A stretch of 8,611 bases of DNA, from positions 1 to 8,611 of the forward strand of contig JAFGSO010000189.1 in NCBI GenBank assembly GCA_016934605.1. The letters are read 5' to 3'. Under the pieces are notes generated by a model. The model was not told the origin of the DNA, did no database searches, and was given only the letters and a program-made list of their open reading frames with translations. Positions 1 through 6,144 of the stretch are shown piece by piece. The first letter of the stretch is position 1, and every line of letters begins with the position of its first letter. The DNA is from Calditrichota bacterium. Its GTDB lineage: Bacteria > Calditrichota > Calditrichia > RBG-13-44-9. The translations under genes were made by a program, and so were the position numbers.

Positions 1-501
1 AAAATTGAGGGTTTGCGACCGGTCTTCGAGAAAGAGGGTACGGTTACAGCTGCGAATGCCTCTAAATTAAATGATGGTGCATCAGCCGTGCTGGTGATGG
101 ATAATGAAACTGCCCGGAATTTGAAACTGAATCCGCTTGCAAGGATCGTAAGCTATGCTACTGCCTCGAAAGATCCGGAATGGTTTACCACTGCGCCGGC
201 GGATGCCATCTCCATCCTGCTTGAAAAAAATTCATTGACCAGAGATGACATCGATCTCTTCGAAATCAATGAAGCTTTTTCGGTTGTCAGCCTGGCTGTC
301 AATCAACTTCTCGGTTTAGATGTGGACAGAGTGAATATTGCCGGAGGAGCCGTTGCTCTGGGGCATCCGATCGGTGCCAGTGGTGCTCGTATTCTCACTA
401 CCCTTCTTCACAATCTGAAAAGAACAAATGGTAAAAGAGGTGTTGCCGCTCTCTGCATAGGAGGGGGAGAAGCGGTTGCAGTTCTGGTTGAAATGATGTA
501 A
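1..501 (+). CDS. Acetyl-CoA acetyltransferase (thiolase), C-terminal part; 5' end outside the window
   Basis: The reading frame is open from base 1, so the gene begins upstream; 166 residues of an expected 390-400 are present. Thiolases condense two acetyl-CoA to acetoacetyl-CoA or run the reverse cleavage. Visible family motifs are NEAFS (from base 268), the GHPIGASGAR block with the catalytic histidine at 364-366, and the CIGGG block with the second active-site cysteine at 454-456. The first nucleophilic cysteine lies in the missing N-terminal half. The residues after CIGGG read EAVAV rather than the common QGIAM type, which is an accepted variation in the family. The stop is 16 bp before a 3-hydroxyacyl-CoA dehydrogenase, the next enzyme on the same metabolites, which supports a biosynthetic or short-chain thiolase in one operon. 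The family is certain. Whether it favours acetoacetyl-CoA or longer ketoacyl-CoA cannot be told from this part. Confidence 0.95.
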   Translation, partial: KIEGLRPVFEKEGTVTAANASKLNDGASAVLVMDNETARNLKLNPLARIVSYATASKDPEWFTTAPADAISILLEKNSLTRDDIDLFEINEAFSVVSLAVNQLLGLDVDRVNIAGGAVALGHPIGASGARILTTLLHNLKRTNGKRGVAALCIGGGEAVAVLVEMM

Positions 502-517
502 AATCCGGAGAATCTTT

Positions 518-1372
518 ATGCAGATAAATGAAGTAGCCGTTCTGGGAAGCGGTACCATGGGAAATGGGATTGCCCATGTTTTTGCTTTGAGTGGTATGGA
601 TGTGCTTATAGTAGATATCAGGGAAGAATTTCTTAAAAATGCCGTTCAAACGATCGAGAAAAATCTGGAACGTCAGGTGAAAAAGGAAATCATCAGTCCG
701 GAACAGATGAAAGATACATTAAATCGCATCGAAATATCCATATCTCTCGAGGATTGTAAGTCAGCCGATCTGCTTATTGAAGCGGTGACGGAAGATCTGA
801 AACTGAAGAAAGATGTGTTTACCCTGCTGGATAAAATCTGCAAACCCTCCACTGTCTTTGCTTCTAATACCTCTTCTATTTCAATTACCACTCTGGCAGC
901 ATCAACTTCCCGTCCCGATAAATTCATCGGAATGCACTTCATGAATCCGGTTCCGGTGATGAAACTGGTGGAAATTATCCGGGGAATTGCTACCAGCCAG
1001 GAGACATTCCAGGAAATATTCGATCTGGCAAAAGCGTTGCAGAAGGTTCCGGTGGAAGTAAACGATTTCCCGGGATTCATTTCCAACCGGATTCTGATGC
1101 CGATGATCAATGAAGCGGTCTATTGTCTGATGGAAGGAGTGGCCAACAGAGAGGCAATCGATACGGTGATGAAACTGGGGATGTCTCATCCTATGGGACC
1201 GCTGGAACTGGCAGATTTCATCGGGCTGGACGTTTGTCTGGCTATTATGGATGTATTGTATTCAGGATTTAAAGACTCAAAGTATCGCCCCTGTCCCCTG
1301 CTTGTAAAAATGGTCTCGGCCGGTTATCTGGGGCGAAAAGTCGGAAAAGGATTCTACGATTATAAAAAATAA
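518..1372 (+). CDS. hbd: 3-hydroxybutyryl-CoA dehydrogenase (short, stand-alone type)
   Basis: A 284-aa NAD(P)-dependent dehydrogenase interconverting acetoacetyl-CoA and 3-hydroxybutyryl-CoA in the cytoplasm. The N-terminal Rossmann fold has GSGTMG at residues 10-15, and D33 at the end of the second strand suggests NAD(H) preference. The catalytic set is in place by spacing to the known enzymes: S119 in SNTSS, H140 in GMHFMNP, E152 twelve residues later forming the His-Glu dyad, and N190 in GFISNR. The C-terminal helical dimerisation domain carries the usual HPMGPLELAD and GRKVGKGFYDY segments. Length matches clostridial-type Hbd (about 282 aa), not the large fused FadB/FadJ enzymes. The ATG at 518 is supported by GGAG at 507-510, seven bases upstream. 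It directly follows the thiolase, so the two likely work in sequence in beta-oxidation, butyrate or PHB metabolism. The direction of flux cannot be inferred here. Confidence 0.95.
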   Translation: MQINEVAVLGSGTMGNGIAHVFALSGMDVLIVDIREEFLKNAVQTIEKNLERQVKKEIISPEQMKDTLNRIEISISLEDCKSADLLIEAVTEDLKLKKDVFTLLDKICKPSTVFASNTSSISITTLAASTSRPDKFIGMHFMNPVPVMKLVEIIRGIATSQETFQEIFDLAKALQKVPVEVNDFPGFISNRILMPMINEAVYCLMEGVANREAIDTVMKLGMSHPMGPLELADFIGLDVCLAIMDVLYSGFKDSKYRPCPLLVKMVSAGYLGRKVGKGFYDYKK

Positions 1373-1411
1373 ATAATTTTATTGATATAACGCACGATGT
1401 GATGAGGCGAG

Positions 1412-1954
1412 ATGCTTATTTTAAATTCCAGAATTAAAGAGTTGATTGATCACAAGGATGGAGATCAGAACTTGTCACGAAGACAGGCACGACGATTTGC
1501 CCTGCAGGTTCTCTTCTGTAATGAATTTTTGAATGAAAATATTGATACTGTTACAGAAAGGCTTGCTGAGACTTTAAGCAATGAAGTGGACGACTTCAGC
1601 GTCGAAATTATCAGAAAAACGTCGGAACGGGCACAAAAACTGGATAAATTGATCATCGAAGGCCTGCTGGATCGAAATATTGAACGCCTGATGCTTCTCG
1701 AAAAAGTCTTGCTGAGAATGAGCCTCTGCGAATTAACCTGTTTTCCGGATATCCCGGTGGAAGTAACACTGAATGAGGCGGTTGATTTAAGCAAGGAATT
1801 CATCAGCTATAAGAGTGCCCGGTTTGTGAATGGAATTCTGGACACCCTCTTTAAAAAGCTGGAAAAAGAGAATAAACTGAATAAGAGCCTGATTGCCCGC
1901 CTCCCATCACGTAAATCCAAAATTTTGCGGTCCATTAAAGACGTAAAATTGTGA
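1412..1954 (+). CDS. nusB: Transcription antitermination factor NusB (start uncertain: ATG 1412 or TTG 1472)
   Basis: NusB binds boxA RNA with NusE (S10) in rRNA antitermination. The all-helical fold shows its family signatures: SRRQARRFALQVLF near the N-terminus, ERLMLLEKVLLRMSLCEL in the middle, and the closing VEVTLNEAVDLSKEF plus SARFVNGILD. From ATG 1412 the protein is 180 aa, with about 20 residues before SRRQAR that NusB proteins usually lack. TTG at 1472 would give a 160-aa protein beginning directly at SRRQAR, as is usual, and is preceded by a much better ribosome-binding site. I give the longer bounds but think the TTG start at least as likely. A basic tail of about 30 residues, rich in Lys and Arg, follows the conserved core, making it longer than E. 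coli NusB (139 aa). It lies 39 bp after hbd with no terminator seen, and its stop overlaps the next gene by 4 bp. Confidence 0.93.
   Translation: MLILNSRIKELIDHKDGDQNLSRRQARRFALQVLFCNEFLNENIDTVTERLAETLSNEVDDFSVEIIRKTSERAQKLDKLIIEGLLDRNIERLMLLEKVLLRMSLCELTCFPDIPVEVTLNEAVDLSKEFISYKSARFVNGILDTLFKKLEKENKLNKSLIARLPSRKSKILRSIKDVKL
1454..1463 (+). promoter_or_regulatory. Shine-Dalgarno sequence favouring the TTG 1472 start of nusB
   Basis: AAGGATGGAG lies inside the longer nusB reading frame and ends eight bases before an in-frame TTG at 1472, an ideal distance. The ATG at 1412 has only GAGG at 1404-1407, four bases away. Because the encoded protein from TTG starts at the canonical NusB N-terminus, this site probably marks the real start, or a second one. 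Confidence 0.6.
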
Positions 1955-2670
1955 AAATAGCTGTTATTTCAGATATCCATGCCAATCTGGCGGCTCTGCA
2001 ACAAGCTCTGGATGCCATCCGCCAATTGAAACCCGATAAAATTGTCTGTCTGGGAGATATTGTCGGATATGGTCCCCGCCCCAATGAATGTGTCGATCTG
2101 GTTCGGGAAAATTGTCAGGTCTGTCTGATGGGAAATCACGACCATGCGGTGCTTGGTTTAACCGATACCTATTACTTCAACCAGTATGCCCGGGAAGCCA
2201 TCAACTGGACACGTCGAATGCTGACTATCGGGAACAAAGCCTATCTGGAAAACCTGCAGTTTTCCCATTATGAAGGGGAAATCCTTTATGTTCACAGCAC
2301 TCCGGAATATCCAGAAGAGTGGCATTATATTTTATCCGAGTATGAGGCAAAAAAATATCTGGAGCGAATTAAACAGAAAATCTGTTTTATCGGTCATTCC
2401 CACATTCCAGTCATTTTTTCCAATAAGCGCGGAACCATTTCTGAAAAAGAAATAAAGGTGGCGGATTCAGACGAAAAATATATTGTAAATGTGGGAAGTA
2501 TCGGGCAGCCCAGAGATGGTGATCATCGTCTTTGTTTTGTATTTTACGATACAGAAAGCAGGCAATTAAGGTATATTCGTAAAAAATATCCTGTCCAGGA
2601 AACCTACGACGAAATCCTGGCAAATCAGCTTCCTCCTTTTCTGGCAATGCGACTCCTGGTCGGGCATTAA
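1951..2670 (+). CDS. Metallophosphoesterase family protein (calcineurin-like, COG0639-type)
   Basis: A 239-aa single-domain phosphoesterase with the complete two-metal site of the calcineurin-like fold: D8-x-H10 (SDIHAN), D36 in GDIVGYGP, the GNHD motif with N62, H63 and D64, H115 in VHSTPE, and the GHSH motif with H149 and H151. The NVGSIGQPRDGD segment near residue 180 is typical of the small bacterial and archaeal subgroup related to YfcE and MJ0936. The substrate is unknown; relatives cleave phosphodiesters, and some act on nucleotides such as diadenosine tetraphosphate. The start is GTG at 1951, directly before KIAVISD, the usual N-terminus. No Shine-Dalgarno sequence precedes it. Its first four bases GTGA contain the nusB stop, so translation is probably coupled to nusB. 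No signal peptide is present, so it should be cytoplasmic. Confidence 0.9.
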   Translation: MKIAVISDIHANLAALQQALDAIRQLKPDKIVCLGDIVGYGPRPNECVDLVRENCQVCLMGNHDHAVLGLTDTYYFNQYAREAINWTRRMLTIGNKAYLENLQFSHYEGEILYVHSTPEYPEEWHYILSEYEAKKYLERIKQKICFIGHSHIPVIFSNKRGTISEKEIKVADSDEKYIVNVGSIGQPRDGDHRLCFVFYDTESRQLRYIRKKYPVQETYDEILANQLPPFLAMRLLVGH

Positions 2671-2732
2671 CCTTCCCTGAATGGATAACAGTTTGCTTCA
2701 ATCCACTCCTCTTGTTAATTTTATGTTTTAAA

Positions 2733-2765
2733 ATTCAACAGTATAAAAAACATCTGCTGTTGAAT
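2733..2765. repeat. 9-bp perfect inverted repeat with 15-bp A-rich centre
   Basis: ATTCAACAG at 2733-2741 is exactly the reverse complement of CTGTTGAAT at 2757-2765. The loop of 15 bases (2742-2756) begins with a TATAAAAAA run. No T-tract follows on the + strand, so it is not a standard rho-independent terminator for the upstream genes. It could be an operator for a dimeric repressor or an RNA hairpin in the secA leader. Confidence 0.6.
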
Positions 2766-2857
2766 GGACAATTTACTGGTTCTTCGTTAAAAATCGGGGA
2801 TGTTAAAAACTTTTTTGAAATTCGACCCGTTCTATGGGTCAGCCCGAAGATTATATT

Positions 2858-2891
2858 CCGGTTTTTATTGGCGGGACCGTATTTTATCCTG
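2858..2891 (+). repeat. Copy 1 of an imperfect repeat flanking secA
   Basis: This 34-bp stretch aligns with 6033-6068 downstream of secA, matching at about 28 of 36 columns with one 2-base gap. It opens with CCGGTTT and closes with an identical 11-mer, ATTTTATCCTG (2881-2891). Unlike copy 2 it folds poorly, with only CGGT (2859-2862) pairing with ACCG (2876-2879). Confidence 0.45.
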
Positions 2892-2967
2892 AAATAGTCT
2901 CGAACTTTTTTGATAACAGTCAGTTAGAGACCTGTTTCAGAAAAATGAAAATTATGGGGTTAAATTA

Positions 2968-5900
2968 ATGCTGAACAAAGTTTTTACCAGTATCTTCGGA
3001 TCCAAAAATGAGCGGGAAGTCAATAAAATCTGGCCGGTTGTCGAAGAGATTAATCAGCACTTTGAATTGTATAAAAATCTGACCGATGAACAGTTGCAGC
3101 ATAAAACTGAAGAGTTTCGGGAGCGTCTGGTAGCCGACGAAACGCTGGATGATATCCTGCCAGAAGCATTTGCTGTAGTGAAGGAGACCTGCCGACGTTT
3201 ATTGGGGAAGAAATGGGTGGTTACCGGGCAGGAGATTGAATGGGACATGGTTCCCTTCGATGTCCAGCTGATTGGTGCCTATGTGCTTCATCAGGGCAAA
3301 ATTGCCGAGATGGCCACCGGCGAAGGAAAAACGTTAGTGGCAACAATGCCCCTTTACCTGAATGCACTTGAAGGCAAAGGGGCTCACCTGATAACCGTGA
3401 ATGATTACCTCGCCCAGCGGGACGCTGAATGGATGGGTGAGATTTATAAATTTCTGGGTCTGTCGGTAGGTATTATTCTGAATGAAATGAACAGCAAGCA
3501 ACGGCAGGAAGCATATTCCTGTGATATTACCTATGGAACCAACAACGAATTCGGTTTCGACTATCTGAGAGACAACATGTCCGTGCGTCCCGAGGATATT
3601 GTTCAGGTGAAAGGGCACCATTATGGTATTGTTGATGAGGTTGATAATATTCTGATTGATGAAGCCCGCACACCGCTTATTATTTCTGGACCTCTGGATG
3701 TTTCAACGCATACCTATGACGAAGTTAAACCGATGGTTGAACGCCTGGTCCGCGAACAGACCCGATTTTTGAACTCACTGATTGCCGAGTCGGAAAAACT
3801 GCTGGAGGAAGGGGAAACTGATCAGGCTGCGGTGAAATTACTGATAGCTCAACATGGTGCACCAAAAAACCGGCGTCTCAACAAACTGTATCAGCAGCAG
3901 GGTATCCGTAAATTGGTGTTCGATATGGAGAGTAATTTCATGCGCGACAAAAAGATGAGTGAAATTACCGAGCAATTATATTATGCCATCGATGAGAAAG
4001 GACATGTCATCGATCTTACCGATAAGGGAAGGACCTTTCTGTCTCCAAAAAATCCGGAAGAATTCGTGCTTCCGGATCTTCCCGAGGAATTTTCAGCCAT
4101 CGAAGGGGATGAATCACTTTCTCCCATGGAGAAAATTGAGAAAAAGAATGAACTGCAGACCGAATATATCCAGAAAAATGAGAAGATACATAACATTTCT
4201 CAGCTTCTCAAAGCATATTCACTCTTCGAGAAGGACGTAGATTATGTTGTCACGGATGACAAGGTAATGATTGTAGATGAATTTACCGGACGGATTATGC
4301 ATGGTCGCCGTTACAGCGATGGTCTGCACCAGGCTCTTGAGGCCAAGGAAAATGTGAAAATTGAACGTGAAACGCAGACACTCGCTACTATCACACTTCA
4401 AAATTATTTCAGGATGTATGATAAACTGGCAGGAATGACCGGTACTGCGGAGACCGAAGCCGCTGAATTCTGGGATATTTATAAGCTTGATGTGGTGGTA
4501 ATTCCGACCAACAAACCTATCCGGCGCATGGATTATAATGATGTAATCTACCGCACGAAACGTGAAAAATACAACGCGGTAATCGATGAGCTGGAAAGGT
4601 TGTATAAAGCAGGTCGTCCGGTACTGGTTGGTACGATATCTGTTGAAGTATCCGAGACACTCAGCCGGATGCTGAAGCGACGGGGGATTCCCCATAATGT
4701 TCTCAATGCCAAGTATCACAAGCAGGAAGCTGAGATCATCAAAAAAGCAGGTCAGAAAGGAGCGGTTACTATTGCCACCAACATGGCCGGCCGGGGGACT
4801 GATATTAAACTGGGTAAAGGAGTTGTGAAATGTGAAGACGGCTGCTATCTGAAAGATACCAACGGAAGAGAAGTCCCGGAAGATGTAAACCTGGATGCCT
4901 GTATAGAAGATGTTCCCTGCGGACTTCACATTGTGGGGACGGAGAGACATGAATCCCGCCGGATAGATCGTCAGTTACGGGGCCGTTCCGGTCGCCAGGG
5001 AGATCCTGGTGCCAGCCGTTTTTTCCTCTGCCTGGAAGACGATCTGATGCGACTTTTTGGTTCTGACCGAATGATTAACATCATGGACCGCCTCGGGGCT
5101 CAGGAGGGTGAAGTTATTACCCACCGGATGGTAACCCGTGCTATTGAGAAAGCGCAGAAACGGGTAGAAATGCAGAATTTCAGTATCCGTAAACATCTGC
5201 TCGAGTACGATGATGTGATGAACAAACAGAGGGAGGTTATTTACGACAGGCGCCGTAAAGCCCTTCTTGAGGAGAATATCAAGGGAGAAATCCTGGAAGT
5301 GATGGAGGAATTCCTGGATGCGCAGTTCGATGAATTTCTGGACGAAAAAAGACATCCGGAAGAGTGGGATCTGCAGGGTCTGGGTGAAGTACTGATCACC
5401 AATCTGATGGTGGATATCAATACTCTTGGAGACAGCATTTACGGTATGAGCGAAAGCGATCTTCGTGAGTATATCAAAAAGGAAGCCCTGGAAGTTTACG
5501 GCTATAAGGAAAAAAAGCTGGGAGAAAAATTCCTGCGGGAATTTGAGAAATATATTATGCTTCGGGTTGTCGACGAAAACTGGAAGGACCATCTGCATGA
5601 AATGGATATGCTGAAGGAGGGAATCGGACTCAGGGCTTACGGTCAGAAAGATCCGCTGATAGAATACAAGCAGGAAGCTTATCATATGTTTGTGAAACTG
5701 GTTGATACCATTAACCAGAAGATTCTGGAGATGCTCTGGAGAACGCAGGTTGTGGAAGCACCCCGCGAGCATAGATATGCACCGCCGCGTCTGATGCTGG
5801 TTCATAATGATTCAACAAATCTGGGATATCAGGCCGGATCAGAAGCTGCTTCTCAGCCTCAGCGGGAAATGACCGACATCCAGAAAGCCGGCCAACAGCG

Positions 5901-6009
5901 AAGTGAAAAGGTACAGCCAATCAAGAGAGAATATCCCAAAGTCGGTCGTAATGATCCATGTCCATGCGGCAGCGGATTAAAGTACAAGAAGTGCCATGGA
6001 AAGGCCTGA
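2968..6009 (+). CDS. secA: Protein translocase subunit SecA
   Basis: SecA is the cytoplasmic and membrane-associated ATPase that drives preproteins through SecYEG. Order of domains: NBD1 with Walker A GEGKT (118-122), GTNNEFGFDYLRDNM, and Walker B DEVD (223-226) followed by N227; the preprotein cross-linking domain, enlarged by an extra segment around residues 250-325; NBD2 with GMTGTAE, NMAGRGTD (605-612) and GRSGRQGDPG; then the helical scaffold and two-helix finger (about 865-890, fingertip region around M881); and a polar linker ending in the zinc motif C998-x-C1000-x8-C1009-H1010. At 1013 aa it is longer than E. coli SecA (901 aa). An insert in NBD2 (616-651) carries four cysteines. The ATG at 2968 gives the usual N-terminus, with GGGG at 2956-2959 as a weak ribosome-binding site. 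The 297-bp leader and following terminator suggest a single-gene unit. No SecM-like gene is evident upstream. Confidence 0.98.
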   Translation: MLNKVFTSIFGSKNEREVNKIWPVVEEINQHFELYKNLTDEQLQHKTEEFRERLVADETLDDILPEAFAVVKETCRRLLGKKWVVTGQEIEWDMVPFDVQLIGAYVLHQGKIAEMATGEGKTLVATMPLYLNALEGKGAHLITVNDYLAQRDAEWMGEIYKFLGLSVGIILNEMNSKQRQEAYSCDITYGTNNEFGFDYLRDNMSVRPEDIVQVKGHHYGIVDEVDNILIDEARTPLIISGPLDVSTHTYDEVKPMVERLVREQTRFLNSLIAESEKLLEEGETDQAAVKLLIAQHGAPKNRRLNKLYQQQGIRKLVFDMESNFMRDKKMSEITEQLYYAIDEKGHVIDLTDKGRTFLSPKNPEEFVLPDLPEEFSAIEGDESLSPMEKIEKKNELQTEYIQKNEKIHNISQLLKAYSLFEKDVDYVVTDDKVMIVDEFTGRIMHGRRYSDGLHQALEAKENVKIERETQTLATITLQNYFRMYDKLAGMTGTAETEAAEFWDIYKLDVVVIPTNKPIRRMDYNDVIYRTKREKYNAVIDELERLYKAGRPVLVGTISVEVSETLSRMLKRRGIPHNVLNAKYHKQEAEIIKKAGQKGAVTIATNMAGRGTDIKLGKGVVKCEDGCYLKDTNGREVPEDVNLDACIEDVPCGLHIVGTERHESRRIDRQLRGRSGRQGDPGASRFFLCLEDDLMRLFGSDRMINIMDRLGAQEGEVITHRMVTRAIEKAQKRVEMQNFSIRKHLLEYDDVMNKQREVIYDRRRKALLEENIKGEILEVMEEFLDAQFDEFLDEKRHPEEWDLQGLGEVLITNLMVDINTLGDSIYGMSESDLREYIKKEALEVYGYKEKKLGEKFLREFEKYIMLRVVDENWKDHLHEMDMLKEGIGLRAYGQKDPLIEYKQEAYHMFVKLVDTINQKILEMLWRTQVVEAPREHRYAPPRLMLVHNDSTNLGYQAGSEAASQPQREMTDIQKAGQQRSEKVQPIKREYPKVGRNDPCPCGSGLKYKKCHGKA

Positions 6010-6025
6010 TAATACAATTGGTCAG

Positions 6026-6068
6026 TAAAATCCCGGTTTGGATTCCGGCAGAGCCGGATTTTATCCTG
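6026..6068 (+). terminator. Likely intrinsic terminator of secA, overlapping copy 2 of the flanking repeat
   Basis: Seventeen bases after the secA stop, TCCGGC (6044-6049) pairs with GCCGGA (6053-6058) around an AGA loop and is followed by TTTT (6059-6062). A competing longer fold pairs TAAAATC-C-CGG (6026-6036, one bulged C) with CCGGATTTTA (6054-6063). That second fold has an A-tract and a T-tract, so it could act in both directions. The T-tract is short (four), so efficiency is uncertain. Bases 6033-6068 are also copy 2 of the repeat found upstream of secA. Confidence 0.55.
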
Positions 6069-6092
6069 GTTTACAAAATCAAAAATTATATT

Positions 6093-6119
6093 TTGCCTTT
6101 CTCCGGTTTATCTTATATT
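6093..6119 (+). promoter_or_regulatory. Possible promoter of the TPM gene pair
   Basis: TTGCCT (6093-6098) and TATATT (6114-6119) resemble sigma-70 -35 and -10 boxes, but the 15-bp spacer is short. The same place holds TTTG (6092-6095) followed about 20 bases later by TATTCTTTC, loosely like the TTTG/TAnnTTTG promoters of Bacteroidota. The position, after the secA terminator and 25 bp before the next ATG, is the main support. Confidence 0.3.
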
Positions 6120-6144
6120 CTTTCAAAAAAATAGAAATAGTTTT

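Larger units (their letters stand above)
2671..2967 (+). other. 297-bp non-coding leader between the metallophosphoesterase gene and secA
   Basis: AT-rich and without a credible gene. It contains a 9-bp perfect inverted repeat (2733-2765), a small hairpin with arms GACCC (2824-2828) and GGGTC (2836-2840), and a 34-bp element (2858-2891) resembling one downstream of secA. TATATT at 2852-2857 and TATTTT at 2880-2885 could serve as -10 boxes, but neither has a good -35 box, so I do not assign a promoter. No strong terminator for the upstream genes is visible. A secA promoter must lie here if secA is transcribed independently. Confidence 0.6.

Noticed and set aside
2684..2692. 9-mer GATAACAGT repeated at 2684-2692 and 2912-2920
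   Set aside because: Short and AT-rich; a chance recurrence in 300 bp is plausible, and the flanks are unrelated.
2411..2701. - strand open frame overlapping the end of the phosphoesterase gene
   Set aside because: Mostly antisense to conserved metallophosphoesterase codons, including the NVGSIGQPRDGD segment; no recognisable product.
2712..2897. 61-codon frame from TTG in the secA leader, considered as a SecM-like arrest peptide
   Set aside because: It has a TTG start without a Shine-Dalgarno sequence, no N-terminal signal sequence and no resemblance to known arrest motifs. It also runs through the inverted repeat and the repeat element.
3646..3648. Asn227 right after the SecA Walker B DEVD, where E. 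coli has Ser
   Set aside because: I believe Asn occurs here in SecA of other phyla, and the acidic Walker B residues are intact, so no functional change is implied.
4219..4950. Long open frame (243 codons) on the - strand inside secA
   Set aside because: It lies wholly antisense to a conserved SecA region, has no recognisable domain, and is explained by codon bias of the + strand gene.
4975..5805. Long open frame (276 codons) on the - strand inside secA
   Set aside because: Same reason: a shadow of secA with no family motif and no ribosome-binding context of note.
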